Under the pieces are notes generated by a model. That model saw nothing but the letters and a program-made list of their open reading frames with translations. It did no database searches and was not told the origin of the DNA. DNA of 64,000 nucleotides, taken from NCBI GenBank assembly GCA_014647935.1, contig BMQD01000014.1:124001-188000 (forward strand), written 5' to 3'. A program made the translations under genes and the position numbers. Positions 24,343-32,064 of the stretch are shown here, in pieces (position 1 is the stretch's first letter; every line of letters starts with the position of its first letter). Source of the stretch: Planomonospora parontospora (GTDB lineage Bacteria; Actinomycetota; Actinomycetes; Streptosporangiales; Streptosporangiaceae).

Positions 24343-25086
24343 TCAGGACAGGGAGGTGAAGGGCTCCGCGAAGTGGGCGGTGGCGATCAGCCCGCCCTCC
24401 GCTCTGACCCGGTCCAGCACCTCGGCACGGGTCCGCGCGGCGAGCTCAGGATCGTCGTCGTAGAGGTAGGGCACCCCGGGGTCGGCGAGCTGGACGGGAT
24501 GCAGCACCAGGTCGCCGGTGAGGGCCAGGCCGCCCACCCGGACGATCTGGTGGCCGGGAGTGTGCCCCGGCGCGTGGACCACCCGGACGCCGGAGGACAG
24601 GTCCGCGTCCCCGTCGACCACCCGGACCCGTTCGCCCAGCGGGCGGACCACATGGTCGAGGACCGCCTCGGAGGCGGCGGCGATCTCGGCGCGCTGGAGC
24701 ACGTACCCGGCGTTCGGGAAGACCGGCGCCCCACCCGCCACCGCCCCGCCGGCGTGGTCGCTGTGCAGGTGCGTGATGACCACGGTGTCCACCTCCTGCG
24801 GCGTGGTCCCCACCCGGGCGAGCTCGGCCGCCAGCGCCCCCGGGACAGGGGCCCAGCTCGCCGCCGGCCCGTCCTGCGGCCCGATCCCGGTGTCCACCAG
24901 GACGGTACGGCCCGCCGCGCCGCGCAGCAGGTAGCAGTGGAAGTGCAGGGTCCACTCCCCGTCGTGGTGGCAGCCGCCGGGGAACATCTCCGGCAGCGGC
25001 CGCCGGATCGCCTCCCCCATCGGGCCGACGGCGTCGCACAGCGGGATCACCTCGACGCCCGCGACGGTCATGGGCTGGTGCGGCAT
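24343..25086 (-). CDS. MBL-fold metallo-hydrolase
   Basis: The 247-residue protein has the beta-lactamase-fold zinc motif THLHSDHAGG (HxHxDH, about residues 105-114), the downstream APGHTPGHQI and ALTGDLVLHP with the bridging Asp, and a C-terminal His in TAHFAEP. The sequence resembles quorum-quenching or glyoxalase II-like hydrolases, and its substrate cannot be told. ATG 25086 has AAGGGAG upstream. It follows a membrane protein gene on the same strand after 147 bp. Confidence 0.9.
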   Translation of the reverse strand: MPHQPMTVAGVEVIPLCDAVGPMGEAIRRPLPEMFPGGCHHDGEWTLHFHCYLLRGAAGRTVLVDTGIGPQDGPAASWAPVPGALAAELARVGTTPQEVDTVVITHLHSDHAGGAVAGGAPVFPNAGYVLQRAEIAAASEAVLDHVVRPLGERVRVVDGDADLSSGVRVVHAPGHTPGHQIVRVGGLALTGDLVLHPVQLADPGVPYLYDDDPELAARTRAEVLDRVRAEGGLIATAHFAEPFTSLS

Positions 25087-25233
25087 CCGGTCTCCCTTCC
25101 AGGAACGGGCTGCCGGTGTCACGGTGGCAGCGGGTGTGACGCACCGCCGGCCAGGCCGCGTGCGAACGATCGGTTCCTTCTACCGCATCGGCGCACCGTT
25201 CCACCACCTCGTCGGCGTCCGCGGCCGGTGCGG

Positions 25234-26271
25234 TCAGTCCGCCCGGTACACGACCGGCTCCCCTTCCCCGCCTGGATAGACCATGACCAGGATCTCTCCG
25301 GGGACACCCGGCTTCCCGCGGTCCGCATCCGCCGCCCCTCTCCGGACGTGCACGCGGACGCGGTAGCGGCCGGGGCCATCGGAGGTGAGCCGGGGCAGGA
25401 GCGGCTCACCGTCCACGAAACGCAGATCGCCGAGCGGGCTCAGGTAACCGACCTCCTCGACCCGGTCCCAGCCTCCGGTCTCCACCGGAGGACGCCTGCC
25501 GTACGCCTCACCTCTCAGGCAGACGGCTCCCGGCCCGCGCACGGCGGTGACGACGACCGCTCCGGTGGTCGCTCCCACCACCCCGTTCTCTCCCGCCTCC
25601 GCGCGGGCCCCGTCCAGAAAGAGCGGCTCCTTCGACAGGATCCTCTCGTGCAGGAGGAGGGCGGATTCCGTCCCGGCGTCCGTGGAACCGCGCCCCACCG
25701 GTTCGATCCGGGGGCGGTGCGGCGGCAGCCCGTCGCAGGCGGCGCCCCGCCCGGTCCCGGCCCACACCGCGTCCTCCGCCTCCCGTACGGCGGGGCAGAC
25801 CGGATACAGCAGGTCCAGGATGGGCCGGATCGTATCGTCGGCCACCGCCCGCACCCCGGTCGCGTGGACGTCGCCGCCGTGCCTGGTGGCCGTCTCACAC
25901 AGATGGCGGGCGTTGGCGGCCAGCTCGCGGTCGGGCATCGCGAGGAGGGGTCCGCCGCCCCGGTCCTCGCGCGCCCCGCACATGAACAGGTCCCAGCCGG
26001 ACGGCGGCTCCCGGATCTCGTCCGGGGAGAAGGAGCAGTCCGGCACGGTGACCCTCCCCGGGGGTGTGTCGCCGCCGGACAGCAGGACGACCGCCAGCAC
26101 GACCGGCACGGTCAGGAGCGTCCGCGGGGTCCGGCCGCGCCGCCGTACGGCCCGCCGCCCGGAGCGGAGCGCGGACACCATCAGCACTGCCGCGGCCAGC
26201 TGGCAGAGGTCTCCTCCGATCTCGGAGTGGAACGACGCCTGCGGCCCCCACCCCCCCCGTGTGCCCTTCAA
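25234..26271 (-). CDS. C-terminal part of a frameshifted membrane protein
   Basis: This frame encodes up to 345 residues without a good start codon at its 5' end. It opens in GGWGPQASFHSEIGGDLCQL, then a hydrophobic helix (LLTVPVVLAVVLLSGG) and a Cys-containing soluble domain of about 270 residues (VPDCSFSPDEI; LFMCGARED; VCLRGEAYG; RYRVRVHVRRG). It continues the protein begun at 26644 once one base is removed from the run of eight C at 26251-26258. I do not recognise the soluble domain. Confidence 0.6.
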   Translation of the reverse strand: MKGTRGGWGPQASFHSEIGGDLCQLAAAVLMVSALRSGRRAVRRRGRTPRTLLTVPVVLAVVLLSGGDTPPGRVTVPDCSFSPDEIREPPSGWDLFMCGAREDRGGGPLLAMPDRELAANARHLCETATRHGGDVHATGVRAVADDTIRPILDLLYPVCPAVREAEDAVWAGTGRGAACDGLPPHRPRIEPVGRGSTDAGTESALLLHERILSKEPLFLDGARAEAGENGVVGATTGAVVVTAVRGPGAVCLRGEAYGRRPPVETGGWDRVEEVGYLSPLGDLRFVDGEPLLPRLTSDGPGRYRVRVHVRRGAADADRGKPGVPGEILVMVYPGGEGEPVVYRAD

Positions 26272-26644
26272 CCGCGTCCGTCAGGAAGAGCAGGGGCCGG
26301 AGGCCGTACACCAGGACCAGCATGGTGGCGAGGAGGCCGGTGAGCACCCGGCCCGTCTTCGGCCTGCCCAACCGAGCGGCGAGGAGGCATGCCCCGAGGC
26401 CGAGCAGCACGTACGGCGCGGCGCCGAGGGCGAAGACGGGACCGTCATGGATGTACCGGCCCAGCCGGCCGGCGATCAGGTAGCCGTCTCCGGGGTACGT
26501 CAGGACCATTCCGTAGACGGCCGAATCACCGTGTCCCGTGGCCGAGGAAAGCGACTCCCCGATCTCCACGTAACCCAGGCAGGCGGCCGGAACCACCGCC
26601 CACAGCAGGGCGGCGGCCCAGAGCATCCATGATCGTCGCGTCAC
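25895..26644 (-). CDS. N-terminal part of the same frameshifted membrane protein
   Basis: ATG 26644 opens a frame with a signal-anchor (SWMLWAAALLWAVVPAACLG) and three further hydrophobic stretches (VFALGAAPYVLLGLGACLLA; VLTGLLATMLVLVYGLRPLL). The sequence is membrane-protein-like up to LLFLTDAVEGHTGG. After the G8/C8 tract at 26251-26258 it becomes an Arg/Pro-rich shadow and ends at 25895. Removing one base from the tract would fuse it to the downstream frame (HTGGWGPQASFHSE), giving a protein of about 470 residues. Confidence 0.6.
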   Translation of the reverse strand: MTRRSWMLWAAALLWAVVPAACLGYVEIGESLSSATGHGDSAVYGMVLTYPGDGYLIAGRLGRYIHDGPVFALGAAPYVLLGLGACLLAARLGRPKTGRVLTGLLATMLVLVYGLRPLLFLTDAVEGHTGGVGAAGVVPLRDRRRPLPAGRGSADGVRAPLRAAGRTAARPDPADAPDRAGRAGGRPAVRRRHTPGEGHRAGLLLLPGRDPGAAVRLGPVHVRGARGPGRRTPPRDARPRAGRQRPPSV

Positions 26645-26773
26645 GCCGGGCGACTCTAACGGGGCGCGGCGACGGTTCCGTCACGGCCGCACCCGAGACC
26701 ACGGCCGCACCCCAGAGCACGCCGTAGCCCGGGGCGCGGTGACGACGGCCCCGGGGTCACGGGCGGCGCCCGC

Positions 26774-27226
26774 CTACTGCGGCCAGCCGGCGACGGTCGA
26801 GGCCTTGATCACATCGGTGTGGCACCCGAAGATCGCGTTGGTCCTGTAGCTGACCAGGCAGACCCGCACATCCACCCGGTCGACCTCGCCGTCCGACGAC
26901 AGCTTGAAGGCCGCGCCCTTCGAAGAGCAGGTGTAGCGGACCTGCGACCAGCCGGTGCCGCCGCTGACGTAGTGGAACCGGGCGCGCACGTAGCCGCAGT
27001 GGCCGCTGTGCCGGTCACGGTCGCGGAGGGTGCCGGAGACGACGAACCGCTCGGAGTCGAAGTCGCTCAGCCAGACGTCGGCCTTGGCGTATCCGCCGTG
27101 ACCGGCCGCGGACTGCACGGGACCCCAGTGGTGGACGGGGGCCGCGGCGGCGTTCGCCGTCCCGGCCGACCCCCCGGCGAGCACGAGCGCGAGCAGACCG
27201 GCACCGATGACAGTTCTCTTCCTCAT
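26774..27226 (-). CDS. Secreted protein of unknown function
   Basis: The 150-residue protein has a clear Sec signal peptide (MRKRTVIGAGLLALVLAGG, with likely cleavage after TANAAAA). The mature domain has four Cys residues (HCGYVRARF; RYTCSSKG; DVRVCLVSY; IFGCHTDV), which may form two disulfides, and alternating strands suggesting a small beta-sandwich. Similar short exported proteins are frequent in actinobacteria and uncharacterised. The start is ATG 27226, and the gene is divergent from the rRNA methyltransferase gene. Confidence 0.8.
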   Translation of the reverse strand: MRKRTVIGAGLLALVLAGGSAGTANAAAAPVHHWGPVQSAAGHGGYAKADVWLSDFDSERFVVSGTLRDRDRHSGHCGYVRARFHYVSGGTGWSQVRYTCSSKGAAFKLSSDGEVDRVDVRVCLVSYRTNAIFGCHTDVIKASTVAGWPQ

Positions 27227-27366
27227 GGGTCACATGTGTACCGGTCGTCGCTTGAAACCCTCTTGCACGCCACTTGTCACCTATCGACCGGACAGTCCAT
27301 GACGAGGAACCGCTCGGCCGCAGGAGCAGAGACCAACCGTGCCGCCGGGGGCGGGATGATGGAGGG

Positions 27367-28317
27367 ATGCTGGCCGACATCGTGGAGTTCCTCGTCTGCC
27401 CGGTCTGCGGGGATCGGATGGCCCTCGGTGAGCGGGTGCTGCGCTGCCCGGCCGGGCACGCGTTCGACGTCGCCCGGCAGGGATACGTCAGCCTGCTGAC
27501 CGGCTCGCAGGCCCCCGGGACGGCCGACAGCCCGGCCATGGTGGCGGCCAGGGACGCCTTCCTCGGGGCGGGGCACTTCGACCCGCTCGCCGACGCGGTC
27601 GCGGACGCCTGCCGTACCGCGGTGGCGGCGAGGACGACGGGACCGGGGGACGCCGAGACGGGATCGGCGGAGGCGGGGGCGGATGCGGGGCCAGTGGTCG
27701 CGGACGCGGGGCCGGGGACGACCGGCGCGGACGCGGGGGCGGGGCCGGTGGTCGCGGACGCGGGGGCGGGGACGGGGTACTACCTGGCCCGGGTGCTCGA
27801 CCGGCTGCCCGGCGCCGTCGGGATCGCGCTGGACGTCTCCAAGCACGCCGTCCGGCGGGCCGCGCGGGCCCATCCCCGGCTGGGCGCGGTGGTGGCCGAC
27901 GTGTGGCGGCCGCTGCCGGTCGCGAGCGGCGCGGTGGACGTGCTCCTCAACGTCTTCGCGCCGCGCAACGGCTCGGAGTTCGCGCGGATCCTGCGCCCCG
28001 GCGGCGTGCTCGTCGTCGTGACCCCCACCGTCCGGCATCTGGAACCGCTGGTGGACCGGCTGGGCCTGCTCTCGGTGGACGAGTCGAAGGAGCGCCGGAC
28101 GGCCGAGAGCCTCGGCGGCCGGTTCACCGCCACCGGCCGGAGCGTCCACGAGTTCTCCATGCGCCTGCGCCGCGCCGACGTCGAGGCCGTGGTGGGCATG
28201 GGCCCGAGCGCCTGGCACGTCGACACGGAAGTCCTGCAGAGACAAATCACAGAACTACCGGATACAAGTACGGTGACCGCTTCTTTTCATATTTCTACCT
28301 TTAAGTCACACCCATGA
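27367..28317 (+). CDS. RlmA-type 23S rRNA (guanine-N1)-methyltransferase
   Basis: The 316-residue protein has the RlmA/TlrB N-terminal zinc finger CPVCGDRM...RCPAGHAFD (residues 9-33) and the family motif ARQGYVSLLTG. The SAM-binding motif is DAGAGTGYYLARVL, followed by [15 protein letters not shown] and LLNVFAPRNGSEFARILRPGG. RlmAI and RlmAII methylate G745 or G748 of 23S rRNA; the latter contributes to tylosin resistance. Motif I is preceded by an in-frame duplication of itself (see findings). The last 30 codons are AT-rich, unlike the rest. ATG 27367 follows GGAGGG very closely, so the true start could differ by a few codons. Confidence 0.88.
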   Translation: MLADIVEFLVCPVCGDRMALGERVLRCPAGHAFDVARQGYVSLLTGSQAPGTADSPAMVAARDAFLGAGHFDPLADAVADACRTAVAARTTGPGDAETGSAEAGADAGPVVADAGPGTTGADAGAGPVVADAGAGTGYYLARVLDRLPGAVGIALDVSKHAVRRAARAHPRLGAVVADVWRPLPVASGAVDVLLNVFAPRNGSEFARILRPGGVLVVVTPTVRHLEPLVDRLGLLSVDESKERRTAESLGGRFTATGRSVHEFSMRLRRADVEAVVGMGPSAWHVDTEVLQRQITELPDTSTVTASFHISTFKSHP

Positions 28318-28330
28318 TCAAGAGCGTTAC

Positions 28331-28359
28331 TTGACAGTCACCTTCGTATCACATGTAAC
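28331..28359 (+). promoter_or_regulatory. Strong sigma-70-type promoter for the S9 peptidase gene
   Basis: TTGACA (28331-28336) and TGTAAC (28354-28359) are separated by 17 bp, in a distinctly AT-rich patch (about 28230-28440). The start point would be near 28366, leaving a leader of about 128 nt before ATG 28494. Confidence 0.6.
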
Positions 28360-28493
28360 TTAAGTGGCATTTAGTCCGAAATTACACACGTTCATCAAGC
28401 AAACTACTGCCGGAGGCTACATACTGGACGGCAACCCGGCGGGCCCGCGCCCATGTCCGCGCGAGCCGATGCCTTGACGGAGGGACACGCCAT

Positions 28494-30260
28494 ATGAAGG
28501 CGGAGGAACGCTGGCAGACCAGGTTCCGGGCGCCACGCGTGACACTGCCCGTCTGGGCGCGGCATGCCCCCGCCCGCGCCGTGTACCGCAGCAACGCCTC
28601 CGGCGCCTGGGAGGTCTACGCCTGGGACCGCGCGGAGGGCGTCGTGCGCCAGGTGACCGCGCGCCCCAAGGGCACCTCGCACGGCACCGTCGACCCCGCC
28701 GGCCAGTGGATCTGGTGGTTCGCCGACACCGACGGCGACGAGTGGGGCGGCTGGATGCGCCAGCCCTTCACCGGCGGCCCCGACGAGCCGGTCGACCTCG
28801 GTCCCGGCCACCCCGCCGGGATCGCCCTGGCCGCGACGGGTGACGCGGTGATCGGCCTGGCCCGGCCAGGTCAGGGCTTCACCGTCTACGTCGTACGGCC
28901 CGGCTCCCCCGCCCGGGTGGTCTACGAGCACACCGAGGCCGCCTCTGTGGCCGCGGTCTCCCTGGACGGCTCGCTGATCGCAGTCAACCACAGCGAGCAC
29001 GGCGACACCAGGCACCCCTCGCTCCGGGTCCTGCGGCAGTCCGGCGAGACCGTGGGCGAGCTGGGCGACGGCCTCGGCAGGGGCGTCGTCGGCCTGCGCT
29101 TCGCCCCCGTCTCCGGCGACCGGCGGCTGCTCGCCCTGCACGAGCGCCGGGGCCGCCGGGAGCCGCTGGTCTGGGACCCGGTGAGCGGCGAGCAGCGGGA
29201 GATCTGGCTGCCCGACCCCGGCGAGATCACCGCCGACTGGTACGCCGACGGCCGGTCCCTGCTCGTCGTCCGGGCCAACCGCGGCCGCACCCACCTGCAC
29301 CGCTACGACCTGGCCGGAGGCGTGCTGGCCCCGATCGAGACCAAGCACGGCGTGATCGACGCCGCCGCGCCCCGGCCCGACGGCTCGGTGGAGTACTCCT
29401 GGTCCAGCGGCGCCCACCCGCCGGTGATCCGGTCGAGCAACGGCCAGGTGGTGATGAACCACGGCGGGCCGTCCTCGCCGCCCTCCGTCCCGGTCGAGGA
29501 CGTGGACGTGGACGGGCCCGGCGGGCGCGTGCACGCCCTGGTCTCCCGGCCCGAACGCGGCGCCGGGCCGTACCCGACCGTCTTCCTCCTGCACGGCGGG
29601 CCCACCTCGCAGGACGACGACTCCTTCCTCCCGCAGGTGGCGGCCTGGGTGGACTTCGGCTTCGCGGTCGTGCGGGTCAACTACCGGGGCTCCACCGGGT
29701 ACGGCTCCGCCTGGCGGGACGCGCTGGCGGGCGACGTCGGCCACATCGAGCTGGCCGACGTGACCGCCGTGCGCGAGGCGATGGTGGCGCGCGGCCTGGC
29801 CGACCCGGAACGCCTGGTGCTGGCCGGGTCGTCCTGGGGCGGCTACCTCACGCTGCTCGGGCTGGGGACGCAGCCCGGGACGTGGGCGGCGGGCGTCGCG
29901 ACGGTGCCGATCGCCGACCACCTGGCGGCCTACGAGGACGAGCCCGAGTCGCTCCGGGCCTACCACCGCGCGCTGCTCGGCGGCTCGCCCGCCGAGCAGC
30001 CGGAGCGCTACGCGCACTGCTCGCCCATCACCTACGTCGACCGGGTCGAGGCGCCGGTGCTGATCCTGGCCGGCGAGAACGACCCGCGCTGCCCGATCCG
30101 CCAGATCGAGGCCTACGTGTCCCGGCTCGCCGCGCGCGGGCACGAGCACGAGGTCTACCGGTACGGCGCGGGCCACGGCTCGCTGGTCGTCGCCGAGCGC
30201 ATCGCCCAGATGGCCGCCCAGCTGGACTTCGTCCGCAGGCACGTGAAGACGGACGCCTGA
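28494..30260 (+). CDS. S9-family peptidase (prolyl oligopeptidase/acylaminoacyl peptidase-like)
   Basis: The 588-residue protein has an N-terminal beta-propeller of about 330 residues (WD-like strands such as VEVYAWDRAEG and IWWFADTDGDEWG) and a C-terminal alpha/beta hydrolase. The nucleophile is Ser in GSSWGGYLTLLGLG (about 442-455), the Asp in AGENDPRCPIRQIE and the His in GAGHGSLV. FLLHGGPTSQDDDSF supplies the oxyanion region. It lacks a signal peptide, so it should act on cytosolic peptides. GGAGGG lies upstream of ATG 28494. Confidence 0.92.
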   Translation: MKAEERWQTRFRAPRVTLPVWARHAPARAVYRSNASGAWEVYAWDRAEGVVRQVTARPKGTSHGTVDPAGQWIWWFADTDGDEWGGWMRQPFTGGPDEPVDLGPGHPAGIALAATGDAVIGLARPGQGFTVYVVRPGSPARVVYEHTEAASVAAVSLDGSLIAVNHSEHGDTRHPSLRVLRQSGETVGELGDGLGRGVVGLRFAPVSGDRRLLALHERRGRREPLVWDPVSGEQREIWLPDPGEITADWYADGRSLLVVRANRGRTHLHRYDLAGGVLAPIETKHGVIDAAAPRPDGSVEYSWSSGAHPPVIRSSNGQVVMNHGGPSSPPSVPVEDVDVDGPGGRVHALVSRPERGAGPYPTVFLLHGGPTSQDDDSFLPQVAAWVDFGFAVVRVNYRGSTGYGSAWRDALAGDVGHIELADVTAVREAMVARGLADPERLVLAGSSWGGYLTLLGLGTQPGTWAAGVATVPIADHLAAYEDEPESLRAYHRALLGGSPAEQPERYAHCSPITYVDRVEAPVLILAGENDPRCPIRQIEAYVSRLAARGHEHEVYRYGAGHGSLVVAERIAQMAAQLDFVRRHVKTDA

Positions 30261-30349
30261 CCTCCCGCCCGACCGCCCGGACGGTCATCCGGGCTCCCGG
30301 ACGCCCGCCGGACCTCCCGGCCGACCTCCCGGCCGACCGCCCGTCCGGA

Positions 30350-30372
30350 GCCCGTCCGGAGCTCGGACGGGC
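30350..30372. terminator. Hairpin between convergent S9 peptidase and PP2C genes
   Basis: GCCCGTCCG (30350-30358) pairs with CGGACGGGC (30364-30372) around a 5-nt loop. It lies between two convergent stops (30260 and 30402) and could serve both transcripts. No U-tract is present. Confidence 0.5.
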
Positions 30373-30401
30373 CCCGGGACCGGCGGGCGCGGACGGCCTG
30401 C

Positions 30402-31943
30402 TCAGCGGGCGCGCAGGACCACGATCGCCATGTCGTCCGCGCTCGGCTCGGTGGTGAACTCCTGCACCGCCCGGCGGATCCGCGCCGCCACGGCCCCCGC
30501 GGACAGGCCCACGCACTCGGCGAGCAGCCTGGCCAGGCCCCCGTCGTCGTCGAGCAGCCGCTCACCCTGGCGCCGCTCGGTCACCCCGTCGGTCACCGCG
30601 AGCAGCACGTCGCCGTGGTCGAGGTGGACCAGGTCCGCCTCGAAGTCCACCTCGGGGAAGACCCCCAGCAGCGACTGGGAGGTCACCACCGGCTCCACGA
30701 CGCCGCTGGGCTTGAGCCGCAGCGCCTCCGGGTGCCCGGCGGAGACGAGCCGCAGCTCCAGACCCGTCGGCACGGGCCGGATCTCCCCGTGGAGCAGGGT
30801 GAGGAACCGGGCCCGGTCGCCCTCCTCCAGGATCGCCTGGTTGAGGCGGCCCAGGACGGCGGCGACGCCGTACCCCTCGCGGGCGAGCAGGCGCAGCGTG
30901 TGGCGGGCCAGGCCGGTGACCGCGGCGGCCACCGGGCCGGTCCCGCAGACGTCGCCGACCGCGAACCGCCAGGACCCGTCGCCGGCCGCGAACAGGTCGT
31001 AGAAGTCTCCGCCGACCTCGTTGGTCTCCCCCGCGGGTTCGTAGACCACCGCGTGGTCGAGTCCGGGGATCTCGCCGGGGTCGTCGGGCGGGAGCAGGCT
31101 GCGCTGCAGGGCCCGGTTGGCCGCGGCCTGCTGGGCGTAGAGCAGGGAGTTGTCCAGCGCGAGGGCGGCGCGGCGGCCGATGTCCTCGGCGTACTGCATG
31201 ACGTCGTCGGCGAAGCGGTCGGGGCGGCCCAGGCACATCGCGCCGAGCGCGCGCCCCCGCGCCAGGAGCGGGACGGTCAGCACGTGGGAGTCGCCGAGCT
31301 GCGTCGAACCGCCGTCCTCGGGGACGCGGCTCCCGGCGAGCACCTCGCGCAGCTCGTCGATGCGGCCCTCGTCGGCATGCCACAGGTAGGCCGGGCGCTG
31401 CGGCCCCCCGCCGTCGGCCCAGATGAAGACCGCGCACCAGGTGGCCAGCCGGGGCACCGCGATCTGCGCGATGATCGCGGGCACCATGTCCGGGTCGAGC
31501 GTTCCGGCCAGCAGGTCGCTGGCGTCGGCCAGGAAGCGCAGCCAGACCGGCCCCCGCCCGGAGTCGTCCTCCTCGGCCCACTCCGTGGTCACCTGGTCGC
31601 GGGAGCCGGGCAGCGGCAGCCGGGCCCAGTGGGTGCGGTGCTCCGGGCCGAAGGTGACGCCCCACTCCTCCACCGGCACGACGGGCGCGCCGGGATGCGT
31701 CTCCGAGGCGCTCTTCTGCCGCACCTCCACCTGCACCCGGTCGCCGAGGTGGGTCCACACGACCTCGAACGGCACGTCGGCGACCTGAGCGGCCAGCTCT
31801 CCGGACAGCTGCTCGGCCATGGACAGGACGGACGCGGCGGCCCAGGCGGTCATCACCTCTCGGGTGAAGCGCCTGACCTCGGAGACGGCGGCGTCTCCCG
31901 GCGTGAAGGACGCGGCCAGGAGCGCGCGTGGAGCGGTGGTCAT
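30402..31943 (-). CDS. SpoIIE-type PP2C serine phosphatase with GAF domain
   Basis: The 513-residue protein has an N-terminal region resembling a degenerate anti-sigma HATPase (about 10-140), a GAF sensor domain (about 150-280; DASDLLAGTLDPDMVP through ALALDNSLLY), and a C-terminal SpoIIE/RsbU PP2C phosphatase (about 295-513). The metal-binding residues are in EVGGDFYDLF and FAVGDVCGTG, VTDGVTERR and SADDMAIVVL. Such proteins dephosphorylate anti-anti-sigma factors in stress signalling. ATG 31943 has AGGGA upstream. It is divergent from the hybrid kinase, and the two genes plus the response regulator form a likely signalling unit. Confidence 0.92.
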   Translation of the reverse strand: MTTAPRALLAASFTPGDAAVSEVRRFTREVMTAWAAASVLSMAEQLSGELAAQVADVPFEVVWTHLGDRVQVEVRQKSASETHPGAPVVPVEEWGVTFGPEHRTHWARLPLPGSRDQVTTEWAEEDDSGRGPVWLRFLADASDLLAGTLDPDMVPAIIAQIAVPRLATWCAVFIWADGGGPQRPAYLWHADEGRIDELREVLAGSRVPEDGGSTQLGDSHVLTVPLLARGRALGAMCLGRPDRFADDVMQYAEDIGRRAALALDNSLLYAQQAAANRALQRSLLPPDDPGEIPGLDHAVVYEPAGETNEVGGDFYDLFAAGDGSWRFAVGDVCGTGPVAAAVTGLARHTLRLLAREGYGVAAVLGRLNQAILEEGDRARFLTLLHGEIRPVPTGLELRLVSAGHPEALRLKPSGVVEPVVTSQSLLGVFPEVDFEADLVHLDHGDVLLAVTDGVTERRQGERLLDDDGGLARLLAECVGLSAGAVAARIRRAVQEFTTEPSADDMAIVVLRAR

Positions 31944-32029
31944 TGTTCCCTGATTACCACACTCCATGGTGACGTGGGGTAAAACGAAGGCGGGACCGGG
32001 GCTTGCGCATCGTGACAGACTGGGATGAC

Positions 32030-32049
32030 CCGAGGCTGCCCCCCTCGGG
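32030..32049 (+). promoter_or_regulatory. Hairpin just before the kinase ribosome binding site
   Basis: CCCGAGG (32030-32036) pairs with CCTCGGG (32043-32049), only 4 nt before the consensus AAGGAGG at 32054-32060. It could limit access to the ribosome binding site or mark the end of a short leader transcript. Confidence 0.35.
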
Positions 32050-32064
32050 ATTCAAGGAGGTCTC

